Assembly: GCA_016169945.1 (NCBI GenBank)
Contig: JADLSH010000279.1
Coordinates: forward strand, 1,054,001 to 1,118,000
Direction: 5' to 3'
DNA from: Trachythela sp. YZ-2020
Lineage: Eukaryota > Cnidaria > Anthozoa > Malacalcyonacea > Clavulariidae
DNA: 64,000 nt
How positions within the stretch are numbered: position 1 is the first letter of the stretch; the number at the start of each line of letters is the position of its first letter. The position numbers and the translations under genes were made by a program. The notes beneath the pieces are model-generated. The model made no database searches and had not been told where the DNA came from. It worked only from the letters and a program-made list of their open reading frames with translations. Below, piece after piece: positions 10,215-20,332 of the stretch.

Positions 10215-11018
10215 AAAACAGGAGTAATTTTTGCTACCACTGACGCGCAACAGACTAGCGTAATTCATTCGGCCTTTTCATTGGTCGATTCTTATAATTC
10301 ATTAGAGGACAGACGCACGGACGACGCCTTTTTAATGACGTAATATCCTTCAACCAATCAAAGCTCTTTCAAAAGCATCACGAACCAATGGCATGCTTTG
10401 TTTTGTATACATCATGGATCACGTCAAATGGCGTGTAAATCTCTTTCCGTCGCGCTTCAAAGCCCCAAAACACAGCCCAGAACTTTTCGGCACATTAGTT
10501 GAGCTCTTTCAACTTTCTTTATTATTGATGAAACAAAAAAATAGATTGCCGTTGTCTGTTCAATGCCGGAACCAATTCAAAGACATTTATAAATCAGTGT
10601 AAAGTAGAGTTCAAATATACTCAGCAAACTAAATATGTTGTTCATTAAAGCTTTGAGATTAACACTCATATATATATAGTCAAACTGATGCATCATTTTT
10701 AAAGCAGAAGAAAAGATATGCAGAAGGATAACAAAAAAATAAATAAAACTGAAGAATCAGAAAAGCTTAGAAAGCGTGTATAGTAACCGTGATGTCAACA
10801 TTGTAGGTCAATCATTACAGTACATGGATTTTGATTGGTTGTTTAGCAACCTACAAAGGTAAAATGTCAATCATTGTGTATTATTAAATAGGTCTGTACA
10901 TTTTTATGAGTATAAGACTTAGGCAGGTGTTTTCATCGAACGAAACGGTCGCAACGCAGACTAAATTAAACTGTTTAGTAAACTACAAAACGAAACATTC
11001 AACGCAGGCCATTAAAAT
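10215..11018. promoter_or_regulatory. Spacer and probable promoter region of type A copy 4
   Basis: Holds the 3' flank of the 9354 receptor (10215-10560, with several CCAAT words such as AACCAATCAAAG and GAACCAATGGC), a copy of the ~100-bp shared element (about 10565-10655), and a CCAAT-type box at 10827-10838 (GATTTTGATTGG). The last 80 bp before the ATG contain CGAAACGGTCGCAACGCAG and AAACATTCAACGCAGG, repeated before the other plus-strand type A genes and so probably transcription-start or 5'UTR sequence. Assignment is by conservation between paralogues only. Confidence 0.55.
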
Positions 11019-11870
11019 ATGGCAGACGAATATTTCAATGGCTTTCAGTTGGGTTACATGAGCATACTGCCTTCTTCCATTTGTATTTTTGGTGCAATTT
11101 CACATGTATTCCTTATCATTGCTTTCATCAAAGACCCTCTAAAATGCTTCAAGAACTCAGGGACATATCTCATCGAAAATTTGGCTGTTTCCGACTTCTT
11201 GACTTGTCTTATCGCTCCGTTCGCATGTTGTATGCCTAAAAATTGGTACTGGGCTAGAAACTTCGTCGTGGATTGTAGCATTAGTGTATCCATTTGTACG
11301 ATAGCGTCAATTTCACTTGATCGCTTTTTCATGGTTGTGTACCCTTTGAAACATCGCGTTTTGATGAAAGGAAAAATTATAGTCGTATGGTTGGCTTGTA
11401 TTTGGCTTATTGGTTCTGCACTTCCTATGAAAGTCTTTCTTCTTTCTGTAAGAAATGATATGGACACATACATAAGGAATTTTATCGACGTTGTGCCAAT
11501 TCTATTCGCCGGCGTGATGTACGGGTTAACCTACTACAAATTAAATAAACAGTCCAAAAACTTTGCTCTAGAAAATATTTCAAATCGACAGCAACAAGCG
11601 CGAGTTATGAGAGAAAAACGATTTTTGAGAACAATTATTATTATAGCGTGTATCGCAGTCGCTTGTGTCGTGCCCTCGTCGATATTTTTCTATTATCCTG
11701 TGTCCCAAAAATTGTTTAACGATGGCCTCGCTAATAGCATTCTGGACGAAATATTTTTTGGAATATTCCACGTCAATTTTGCTGTTAATCCTCTGGTGTA
11801 CGTACTGCGTTTGCCGAACTATAGAAAAACATTTTATTTACTGTATTGGTGTAAAGCCACACCGCACTAA
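11019..11870 (+). CDS. Rhodopsin-like GPCR, type A, copy 4
   Basis: Intact 283-codon single-exon receptor. Starts MADEYFNGFQLGYMSI, like copies at 17380 and 20333. Type A hallmarks: ISHVF in TM1 (His in place of Asn1.50), SDFL in TM2, LDRF after TM3, CVVP in TM6, NPLVY in TM7, tail CKATPH. The TM2-TM3 loop reads CMPKNWYWARNF. An AATAAA lies about 155 bp after the stop (GGAATAAAAGG, about 12029). Confidence 0.93.
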   Translation: MADEYFNGFQLGYMSILPSSICIFGAISHVFLIIAFIKDPLKCFKNSGTYLIENLAVSDFLTCLIAPFACCMPKNWYWARNFVVDCSISVSICTIASISLDRFFMVVYPLKHRVLMKGKIIVVWLACIWLIGSALPMKVFLLSVRNDMDTYIRNFIDVVPILFAGVMYGLTYYKLNKQSKNFALENISNRQQQARVMREKRFLRTIIIIACIAVACVVPSSIFFYYPVSQKLFNDGLANSILDEIFFGIFHVNFAVNPLVYVLRLPNYRKTFYLLYWCKATPH

Positions 11871-12324
11871 AGCAGGCTTCAGACCTTTTGGAGAATAATC
11901 GAAAGAGGTCAAAACAACGAGTGACTGCATGACATTGAGAATAGTGAGATTTTCAAAAAAAAATTAATACAATGGAACATTCTGACCACTGGATCGTGAC
12001 TGTCTTTGTATCCTAAATGACATCTGGAATAAAAGGCGTGTCAAACACAAAATATATTGAATTTATTTGTTTACCACTATCAGGCCAGTGAACGGTTACA
12101 ATTCAATTGACTCCGAAGGTCCACGATTCCACGTCCGTATTTGAGAAGACGCAAATATCTAATTAACCAATTGAAGTTACCTTTCTAACCCATTTCTTAA
12201 TAATTTTAAGATCCTTATTGATCGTCTGACGAGGCGACTAAGGAGTTGTACTATGTGAAAGACAGGGAGAAGTTGAACTGAAAGCATTAATCGGAGTTAT
12301 ACTGAATGGTCTCGAATTTCAATA
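11871..12324. other. 3' flank of type A copy 4
   Basis: No gene. The sequence is shared with the 3' flank of the 20333 receptor (about 21185-22085, interrupted there by a MITE) and in part with sequence before the truncated receptor at 18895. Shared words include GGAACATTCTGACCACTGGA and ATTGATCGTCTGACGAGGCG. Homology stops abruptly at ATTTCAATAGCAAACTATCGG, where it joins a type B receptor tail. Confidence 0.6.
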
Positions 12325-12800
12325 GCAAACTATCGGAAAATATTTTACCTGCTTTATTCATGCAGAAGACGATCTTGACTTTGAAAAGCAGGAGTAATTT
12401 TGCGACCACTGATGCGCAACAGACTAGCGTAATTCATTCGGCCGTTTCATTGGCGATTCTTATAATCTATTAGAGGACAGACGCACGGACGACGCCTTTT
12501 TAATGACGTAATATCCTTCAATCAATCACAGCTCTTTCAGAAACATCACGAACCAATGGCATGCTTTGTTTTGTATACATCATGGATCACGTCAAGTGGC
12601 GTGTAAAATCTCTTTCCGACGCGCTTCAAAGCCCCAAACACAGCCCAGAACTTTTCGGCACCAGATTAGTTGAGCTCTTTCAACTTTCTTTATTGTTCAA
12701 TGCCGGAACCAATTCAAAGACATTTATAAATCAATGTAAAGTAGAGTTCAAATATACTCAGCAAACTAAATATGTTGTTCATTAAAGCTTTTAGATTAAA
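12325..12800 (+). pseudogene. 3'-end relic of a type B receptor plus its flank
   Basis: Positions 12325-12375 match the last ~17 codons of the type B genes (ANYRKIFYLLYSCRRRS and stop), and the following ~420 bp match 10215-10660, the 3' flank of the 9354 gene, including the CCAAT words and the shared ~100-bp element. Everything upstream of TM7 is missing. The segment shows that type B sequence was copied or recombined between two type A genes. Confidence 0.8.
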
Positions 12801-12867
12801 AAACGCGACGGAATAATTGTATCGACTTGAAATTTGTTATGAATACTTGATATAATGACCTCTACAG

Positions 12868-13035
12868 AGAGTTTGACCAAGACAACGAAGTACGTAGGTT
12901 TGGAATGGCTGTGCATTATTTTCCAGCGTGCATTAATGGCGGCGCAGACGTTCCAAAGCCTGTCAATCACGTCTTCGTCTACGAATACGTACTTCGTTGT
13001 TTTGCTCAAACTCTTTATTCGCACTGGCGGCTCGT
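12868..13035. mobile_element. Small foldback/MITE-like element
   Basis: Arms GAGTTTGACCAAGACAACGA near 12873 and its inverted counterpart ending in CAAACTC near 13013 flank about 80 bp of GC-richer sequence. No target duplication was established. It lies between two copies of the shared ~100-bp element (about 12707-12795 and 13151-13255). Confidence 0.5.
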
Positions 13036-13375
13036 GAGCCACCTCTTTTTGTTCTCACAACGTTATGACGTTATCTGTGTATCTGTATATACAACTGAAC
13101 AGTCAACGGCAAAATGGTAAACATCAACAAAATAAACTTGTAATAATTTTCAAATGCTGAAACAAATTGAAAGACATTTCTAACTCAATGTAATGATCTT
13201 TAATTATACTCAGCAAACTATAAAAATGTTGTTCATTAAAGCTTTTAAATTAAAAATGAAACTACTTTTTTAATCTTACTCAATGTTTTATAAACAAACA
13301 GTTACACATAGTCAAAATGACGCATCATTTTTAAGAGTCAATTATGATGAACTTAAGGATGTATGTGCTAAAAGC

Positions 13376-13545
13376 GTGTATATAGAACATGGATTTTGAT
13401 TGGCCTTTTAGCAACCTAGAAACAAAAGCAGCATCTGAACCATTATAGTACATGGATTTTGATTGGTTGTTTAGCATGCTGCAAATGCAACATGTCAATC
13501 ATTGCAGTACATGGATTTTGATTGGTGATCGTTTAGCAAGCTATA
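13376..13545 (+). promoter_or_regulatory. Three tandem CCAAT-type boxes upstream of type A copy 5
   Basis: A ~60-bp module is repeated three times, each with ACATGGATTTTGATTGG followed by GTTTAGCA(A/T)(C/G)CTA(G/C)A or a variant; ATTGG is an inverted CCAAT box. The modules lie about 110-280 bp before the ATG at 13656. Equivalent modules occur upstream of the genes at 11019, 17380 and 20333. Function as promoter elements is inferred from position and conservation. Confidence 0.5.
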
Positions 13546-13655
13546 AAATCAACATGTAAATTACTGTGCTAAAGTTTAATTTGTACGATTTATGAATAAG
13601 ATTTTTGCAGGTGTTTCATTCAAAACGAAACGATCGCAACGCAAGCTATTAAAAT

Positions 13656-14498
13656 ATGGCAGACGACAAACCTGATAGCTTTCAGTTGGGTTACATGAGC
13701 ATACTGCCTTCTTCCATTTGTATTTTTGGTGTAATTTCACATGTATTCCTTATCATTGCTTTTACTAAAGACCCTCTAAAATGCTTTAAGAACTCAGGGA
13801 CATATCTCGTTGAAAATTTGGCAATTTCCGACTTCTTGACTTGTCTTATCGCTCCGTTCGCATGTTGTATGTCTAAAAATTCGTATCGGGCTAGACAGAT
13901 CGTCGAGGATTCTAGCATTAGTGTATCCATTTATACGATAGCGTCAATTTCACTTGATCGCTTTTTAGTGGTTGTATATCCTTTGAAACATCGCGTTTTG
14001 ATGAAAGGAAAAATTATAGTCGTATGGTTGGCTTGTATTTGGCTTATTGGTTCTTTGAAAGCTTTTCTTCTTTCTGAAAGAAATGATGTGGACATACGCA
14101 TAAGGAATGTTATCGAGGTTGTGCCAATTCTGTTCGCCGGCGTGATGTACGGGTTAACCTACTACAAATTAAATAAACAGTCCAAAAATTTGGCTCTGGA
14201 AAATATTTCAAATCGACAGCAACAAGCGCGAGTTATGAGAGAAAAACGACTTTTGAGAACAATTATTATTATAGCGTGTATCGCAGTCGTTTGCATAGTG
14301 CCTTCTACGATAAATTACAATTATCGTCTGTTCCAAGAATTGTTTAACGATGGTTTGGCTCTTCGAGTTACGAGTGGAATATTTGCTGGAATATTCTACG
14401 TCAATTATGCTGTGAATCCACTCGTGTATGTACTGCGTTTGCCAAACTATAGAAAAACATTTTATTTACTGTATTGGTGTAAAGCGACACCGCACTAA
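13656..14498 (+). CDS. Rhodopsin-like GPCR, type A, copy 5
   Basis: Intact 280-codon single-exon receptor, three codons shorter than its relatives because of an in-frame deletion at the TM4/extracellular-loop-2 border (LIGSLKAFLLSERND against LIGSALPMKVFLLSVRND). The N-terminus is distinct (MADDKPDSFQLGYMSI). TM1 ISHVF, TM2 SDFL, LDRF, CIVP and NPLVY are kept. The truncated copy at 18895 is its closest relative: both share YVNYAVNPLVY and AAAAGACTCTTTTTTGTTC-type 3' flanks. Confidence 0.92.
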   Translation: MADDKPDSFQLGYMSILPSSICIFGVISHVFLIIAFTKDPLKCFKNSGTYLVENLAISDFLTCLIAPFACCMSKNSYRARQIVEDSSISVSIYTIASISLDRFLVVVYPLKHRVLMKGKIIVVWLACIWLIGSLKAFLLSERNDVDIRIRNVIEVVPILFAGVMYGLTYYKLNKQSKNLALENISNRQQQARVMREKRLLRTIIIIACIAVVCIVPSTINYNYRLFQELFNDGLALRVTSGIFAGIFYVNYAVNPLVYVLRLPNYRKTFYLLYWCKATPH

Positions 14499-14632
14499 AA
14501 AAGACTCTTTTTTGTTCTTGCAATGTTATGACGTCATCTGCGTATTTGTAGCTGATCAGCAACTGCAAAATGTGATCTGTTTTAAGTATACATCAGCAAT
14601 TGTAACTTAAAGGAAAATGGCAACAAAAATTT

Positions 14633-15166
14633 CACACTAGAACAGTCGTTCCCCTCAGCTAAAGACAGACCATCACCAGAAGATCAGACTAATGTTGTTT
14701 ACAAGATTAATTGTGCAGATTGCTCATGGAGCTACATTGGCGAAACAGGCAGAGCCTTCAACACCAGGAGAAAGGAACATAAAAGAAATGTAGAGCTATG
14801 CAAGAGGTGATCAAATATCGCGAATCATGCTTGGACAAATAATCACCAAATAGATTTTAACAGTTGCAAAATAATTAATAAAGGCAACTATAGGCACAGA
14901 GAAACACTTGAATCCTGGCACACTGCATGCACAATTCAAAACATTTGCCGGAACAATATATACCGCTTTTTACTTTGCAAGAAACTTTGAATATTGTATC
15001 TATATGTAATTGTAAACCGGTGTTATTATCACACTATTCATTGTAATCTACCGTCGAAGACTGCAGACTGGCAGTCGAAAGCTCGTAACTTTAATAAATA
15101 TTTATACCAGAGAACGTTTACAAACTTAATATGAATCATCCTGGTTTCGCTTCAAACATTTTTAAA
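14633..15166 (+). mobile_element. Penelope-like retroelement fragment with GIY-YIG endonuclease domain
   Basis: Translation from about 14660 gives a NVVYKINCADCSWSYIGETGRAF-type sequence followed by RRKEHKRNVELCKR, then a TGA, then homologous text (NHAWTNNHQIDF). This is the GIY-YIG nuclease found at the C-terminus of Penelope-like elements, with the typical Cys pair. The stop at about 14809 shows that it is dead. The tail has GACTGGCAGTCGAAAGCTCG, common in such 3' ends. The insert is flanked by AACAAAAATTT on both sides (14622-14632, 15167-15177). The paralogous flank of the 18895 copy (near 19393) lacks the insert and holds one copy of this word. Confidence 0.85.
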
Positions 15167-15509
15167 AACAAAAATTTTGTTTGTCCAATTTGAATGAACG
15201 TTGAGAGTAATTACTAAGACTTTTTACATATTCTACTTAACTTTCTTAATTTTTGAAATATTTGTGACCAAAGATCGACATCCTGTCATTCGCCATCTTG
15301 TTTTATAATTCGATCTAATTAAATGACGTCAAAACAGAGATAGACGTTATAAAACTGGTCAAAAATAGCAGTGGAAAGCTTCTACATAGCTTGTGGTTCA
15401 ATTAAAAATAGACGAGTACAAAAATAATAGGATTTAGCATTACACGAGAATTGCTCAATATACATACAAATAATTTTACCCTGTTGTGACGTCAGGCATA
15501 TCCGAAGTG

Positions 15510-16259
15510 CAGGGGCGCACATTCCAAAAAAGTTTGGGGGGGTGTCCATTGTTCAGGGACCGACTTTTTATATTTGTTTGACCACATCAAAACATGTATT
15601 ACGAGTTAATGTAAAAATATGTGTAGTGCCAAGGGTGTAGAGGAATTGTTAAAAAGTAGGGTGCCGACTCCCACGAGGCCCCACCATGGTTGGCGCCGAC
15701 GGGGAAAATTTTCAAAAACTTGAGTCTGTAGATCGTTGGAAATGGCATTTTCAGAGTCTTCTCTACCTCTTTCGTTATAGGCCCTTTCATTAATATATAT
15801 AAGATTTCAAACACTCTAGTTTCGAATTCAAATATTTCGCTGCAATTTTCTTTAAATGCAGTTATTTAAACGTAACCTTCAACATCATAAAGACCCAATT
15901 AGAAACTGCATTCTTACAATTCAGAGTTGACTTAATTTTACTCGAGAATACTGACGTGGAAATAGAACGCACAATGCGTCAGTGCAAAAGTTAGGAGGTT
16001 TTGCGCAGTCGCGAATGGCTATGTCATCTTACATTTGAGTATATTGCTTTAAGAGGAAAATATATCTCTGGGTTTTGCAATGTTGATTTCTTTTAATGAC
16101 AATTTTTGTATCGTTTATTATACGTTTTTTAGACAGGATGTTTCGGACCAACTCGGACCGAGTTAAGTAGTGTGATTTTACAATTTGGGACCGACTTTTT
16201 TGAAAAATTCACAAATGATGGGGAGGGGGTGTCACACCCCCCCCTAATGTGCGCCCCTG
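15510..16259. mobile_element. Non-autonomous hAT-type DNA transposon (750 bp)
   Basis: Terminal inverted repeats CAGGGGCGCACATT / AATGTGCGCCCCTG bound the element, and the 8-bp direct repeat CCGAAGTG stands at both ends (15502-15509 and 16260-16267). CAGGG termini with 8-bp target duplication are typical of hAT elements. No transposase ORF is visible. The paralogous spacer at about 19670-19690 is the unoccupied site (GCATATCCGAAG then ATGG). Confidence 0.88.
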
Positions 16260-17379
16260 CCGAAGTGGATATGCATATCCAAGATGGCGAAATGCACAAC
16301 TATTTTCGATAATATGAAGTGGAATATTCTTTATACCAAGAACGATACATAAAAAATCTGTAAAGGTTTTGCAATATATTGAATGGGACAAATTTAATTT
16401 TTATTGCTATTTCCTTTAATAATCATTTTCAAATGCAGGAACCAATTCAAAGACATTTATAACTCAATTAATGTAAAGATGTAGAGTTTAATATACTCAG
16501 CAAACTAAAAATGTTGTTCATTAACGCTTTTAAATTAAAAATTGAAATTAGAATTTTAATATTCTTCAATGTTTTATAATATGAACAGTTATAGACATAG
16601 ACACACTGACGCTTCATTTTAAAGCGGAAGAAAGTGTGCAATGATGGACTTAAGGTAATTCCGCAGTTTTGCATTGCGCACTTTTTCTGCGCATATCTAA
16701 TAACAAATCATTGCGTAATACTTTCAAAATGGCGGCGATTTTTGCTGCAATTCGCAACGCAATTTCTGCACCAAGCCATGTTATATGTAGAAATATACGC
16801 ACAGAAAAAGTGAATATGGCCCGCGTTTCACCTCACCGATATTATCATTCTCATTCATTTCTATGTTGACTTCTGGGCATGTTTAGCAAGAAAAATATTG
16901 GCAAAGTAAAACGAGATTCTCGCTAACAGTTTCTCTGCGAATATACTTTTTACCTAACATCGCTCTGTGTCCGAATTTACGTTGCAAGTTGCAGTAAAAA
17001 TTGCCTCGTGTAACATGGCCTTTCTTTAGGGATTTATGTGCTAAAAGCGTGTATAGAACATGGATTTTGATTGGCCTTTTAGCAACCTGCAAACAATGAC
17101 AGGCAGCATGTCAATCATTATGGTACATGGATTTTGATTGGTTGTTTAGCAAACTACAAAAACAGCATGTCAATCATTATAGTACATGAATTTTGATTGG
17201 TCGTTTAGCATGCTACAAAATCAACATGTCAATAATTGTGCTATTAAGGTTTTGTACGGTTCATGAATAAGATATTTGCAGGTGTTTTAATCAAAACGAA
17301 GCGGTCGCAACGCAGACTATATTAAACGTGTGTTTAGTAAACTACAAAACGAAACATTCAACGCAGACTATTATAGAAT
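16260..17379. promoter_or_regulatory. Spacer and probable promoter region of type A copy 6
   Basis: Contains a copy of the ~100-bp shared element (about 16431-16545), then about 400 bp without recognised features, then three CCAAT-type modules (GATTTTGATTGG at about 17062-17073, 17132-17143 and one ATTTTGATTGG variant near 17190) and the leader words CGGTCGCAACGCAGACTA and AAACATTCAACGCAGACTA directly before the ATG. No other gene seen. Confidence 0.5.
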
Positions 17380-18231
17380 ATGGCAGACGAAAATTTCAAT
17401 GGCTTTCAGTTGGGCTACATGAGCATACTGACTTACGTTGTTTGTATTTTTGGTGCAATTTCACATGTATTCCTTATCATTGCTTTCATCAAAGACCCTC
17501 TAAAATGCTTCAAGAACTCGGCAACATATCTCGTCGAAAATTTGGCTGTTTCCGACTTCTTGATCTGTCTTACCATTCCGCTCAAATGTTGCATACCTAA
17601 AAATTGGTACTGGGCTAGAAACTTCGTCGTGTTTTCTAGCATTAGTGTATCCATTTTAACGATAGCGTCAATTTCACTTGATCGCTTTTTCATGGTTGTG
17701 TACCCTTTGAAACATCGAGTTTTAATGAAAGGAAAAATTATAGTCGTATGGTTGGCTTGTATTTGGCTTATTGGTTCTGCACTTCCTATGAAAGTTTTTC
17801 TTCTTTCTGTAAGAAATGATATGGACACACGTATAAGGAGTTTTATCGAGGTTGTGCCAATTCTATTCGCCGGCGTGATGTACGGGTTAACCTACTACAA
17901 ATTAATTAAACAGTCCAAAAATTTTGCTCTAGAAAATATTTCAAATCGACAGCAACAAGCGCGAGTTATGAGAGAAAAACGATTTTTGAGAACAATTATT
18001 ATTATAGCGTGTATCGCAGTCGTTTGTGTCGTGCCTTCGTCGATATTTTTCTATTATGCTGTGTTCCAAAAATTGTTTAACGATGGCCTCGCTGCTAGCA
18101 TTCTGGACGAAATATTTTTTGGAATATTCCAAGTCAATTTTGCTATCAATCCTCTGGTGTACGTACTGCGTTTGCCTAACTATAGAAAAACATTTTATTT
18201 ACTGTACTGGTGTAAAGCCACACCGCACTAA
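17380..18231 (+). CDS. Rhodopsin-like GPCR, type A, copy 6
   Basis: Intact 283-codon single-exon receptor, closest to the copies at 11019 and 20333. TM1 reads YVVCIFGAISHVF, TM2 SDFLICLTIPLKCC, TM3-end LDRF, TM6 CVVP, TM7 FAINPLVY. ICL2 (KHRVLMKGKIIVVW) and ICL3 (SNRQQQARVMREKRFLRT) are identical to neighbours, whereas residues 60-90 and 140-160, which face outward, vary. Confidence 0.93.
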   Translation: MADENFNGFQLGYMSILTYVVCIFGAISHVFLIIAFIKDPLKCFKNSATYLVENLAVSDFLICLTIPLKCCIPKNWYWARNFVVFSSISVSILTIASISLDRFFMVVYPLKHRVLMKGKIIVVWLACIWLIGSALPMKVFLLSVRNDMDTRIRSFIEVVPILFAGVMYGLTYYKLIKQSKNFALENISNRQQQARVMREKRFLRTIIIIACIAVVCVVPSSIFFYYAVFQKLFNDGLAASILDEIFFGIFQVNFAINPLVYVLRLPNYRKTFYLLYWCKATPH

Positions 18232-18384
18232 AACAGGCTTCGGGCCTTGAAATAGGTCAAAACAATGAACGACTGCATGGCATGCAGAATAGTGGATTTT
18301 CAAAACAGTGAAAAAGACAATGGAACATTCTGATCACTGCATGGATGGCACTATTGTAATGCCAAGTGTTATGCAAAGGGGAAC

Positions 18385-18718
18385 CAGGGACGCCGGAGAG
18401 GGGGGGGGGCGGCAAGCGCCCCTCCTGCCCTTTCCTAAGGGGGGCAAAAGTGCCCTTATAATATAAGTGCAACAATAATATTACTGGCAAAGAAGAGAGA
18501 ATACAGCTGTAAATTAGACGATCAGTGCTTAATGGAAAGCTATTGTTTTCGTTCCGTACTTCTTTTTTTTCTATTTGCACATAGATATAACAATTAAATC
18601 AGTTGAAATTTGAAAATCATCAAAATTCCATCGAAAGGGCGTGACAGCGAAAAATTTTCTCGACTGCCCTTAGGTTCGCATTGCCCCTCCCTGCCCTACT
18701 ATCGCTACGGCGTCCCTG
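18385..18718. mobile_element. hAT-type MITE
   Basis: Ends are CAGGGACGCCG and CGGCGTCCCTG as inverted repeats. An imperfect 8-bp flanking repeat is present (AGGGGAAC left, AAGGGAAC right). The interior has G- and C-runs near both ends and no ORF of interest. It is inserted in the 3' flank shared by type A receptors. Confidence 0.8.
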
Positions 18719-18894
18719 AAGGGAACTATTATTCACAACATTATTACAAAGATATACCTAGGACTAGGGAATAGAAGACTTAATTGCATGCAACCTAAAT
18801 GACATCTGGAGTAAAAAGCGGTGTCGAACATCAAAGATATTAAACTTTATTACAAAGATATATCTAGGGCATAGGAGACTTTATTTCATCCTAA

Positions 18895-19269
18895 ATGACA
18901 TCTGAAATAAAAAACGGTGTCGAACACCAAATATATTACAAATTGAAGCCGGCCAAAAATTTTGCTTTAGAGAATGTTTCAAATCGACAGCAACAAGCGC
19001 GAGTTATGAGAGAAAAACGATTTTTTAGAACAATTATTATGATAGCGTGTATCGCAGTCGCTTGTATAGTGCCTTCTACGATAAATTTCCATTATGCTGT
19101 AGTCCAAAAATTGCTTACGGATGGCCTGGCTCCTCGAATTCTGAGCGGAATATTTTGTGGACTATATTACGTCAATTATGCTGTGAATCCGCTCGTGTAT
19201 GTACTGCGTTTGCCAAACTATAGAAAAACATTTTATTTACTGTATTGGTGTAAAGCGACACCGCACTAA
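18895..19269 (+). pseudogene. 5'-truncated type A GPCR (TM5-end to C-terminus)
   Basis: Homology to type A receptors begins at about 18940 (YYKLKPAKNFALENVSN) and runs through TM6 (CIVP), TM7 (NYAVNPLVY) and the tail CKATPH with the normal stop. TM1-TM5 are absent. The first ~16 codons of the open frame come from intergenic sequence related to the 3' flank of the 11019 gene (ATGACATCTGAAATAAAA). It cannot form a seven-helix receptor. The remaining frame is undamaged, so loss is recent or caused by unequal exchange. Confidence 0.88.
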
Positions 19270-20332
19270 AAAGACTCTTTTTTGTTCTTGCAATGTTATG
19301 ACGTCATCTGTGTATTTGTAGCTGAACAGACAACTGCAAAATGTGATCTGTTCTTAAGTATACATCAGCAAATGTAACTTAAAGGAAAATGGCAACAAAA
19401 ATTTTGTTTATCCAATTTGAATGAACGTTGAGAGTAATTACTAAGACCTTTTACATATTCTACTTAACTTTCTTAATTTTTGAAATATTTGTGACCAAAG
19501 ATCGACATCCTAGATAGACGTTATAAAACTGGTCAAAAATAGCAGTGGAAAGCTTCTACATAGCTTGTGGTTCAATTAAAAATAGACGAATACAAACTTA
19601 GCATTATAATAACACGAGAATTGCTCAATATATATACAAATAATTTTACCCTGTTGTGACGTCAGGCATATCCGAAGATGGTATGCATATCCAAGATTTT
19701 GGATAATATGAAGTGGAATATTCTTTATAACAAGAAAGATACATAAAAATCTGTAACGGTTTTGCAATATATTGAATGTCTCTCTTTTATTGCTATTTCC
19801 TTAAATAATCATTTTCAAATGCCGGAACTAATTCAAAGACATTTATGATGTAGAGTTTTAATATACATAGCAAACTAAAAATGTGGTTCATTACAGCTTT
19901 TAAATTAAAAATTGAAATTAGAACAGTTATAGACATAGGCACACTGACGCTTCATTTTAAAACGGAAGAAAATATGCAAAAAAATAAAATCTATAAAAGT
20001 CAGTAAAGAGTAAGTAAATAGAAGAATCAAGTATGATGGACTTATTCTTTAGGGATTTATGTGCTAAAAACGTGTATAGAACGTATAGAATTGGTTGTTT
20101 AGCAAACTACAAACAATGACAGGCAGCATGTCAATCATTATGGTACATGGAATTTGATTGGTTGTTTAGCAAACTACAAAATCAACATGTCAATAACTGT
20201 GCTATTAAGGTTTTGTACGGTTTATGAATAAGATATTTGCAGGTGTTTTAAAACGAAACGGTCGCAACGCAGACTATATTTAACGTATTTAGTAAACTAC
20301 AAAACGAAACATTCAACGCAGGCTATTAGAAT
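19270..20332. promoter_or_regulatory. Spacer and probable promoter region of type A copy 7
   Basis: The first ~500 bp are a compact version of the 13656-gene flank, lacking the Penelope-like and hAT inserts. A copy of the ~100-bp shared element lies at about 19809-19915. CCAAT-type modules are at about 20090-20110 and 20147-20170 (GATTGGTTGTTTAGCAAACTA), and the leader words ACGGTCGCAACGCAGAC and ACATTCAACGCAGGC precede the ATG. No other gene. Confidence 0.5.
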
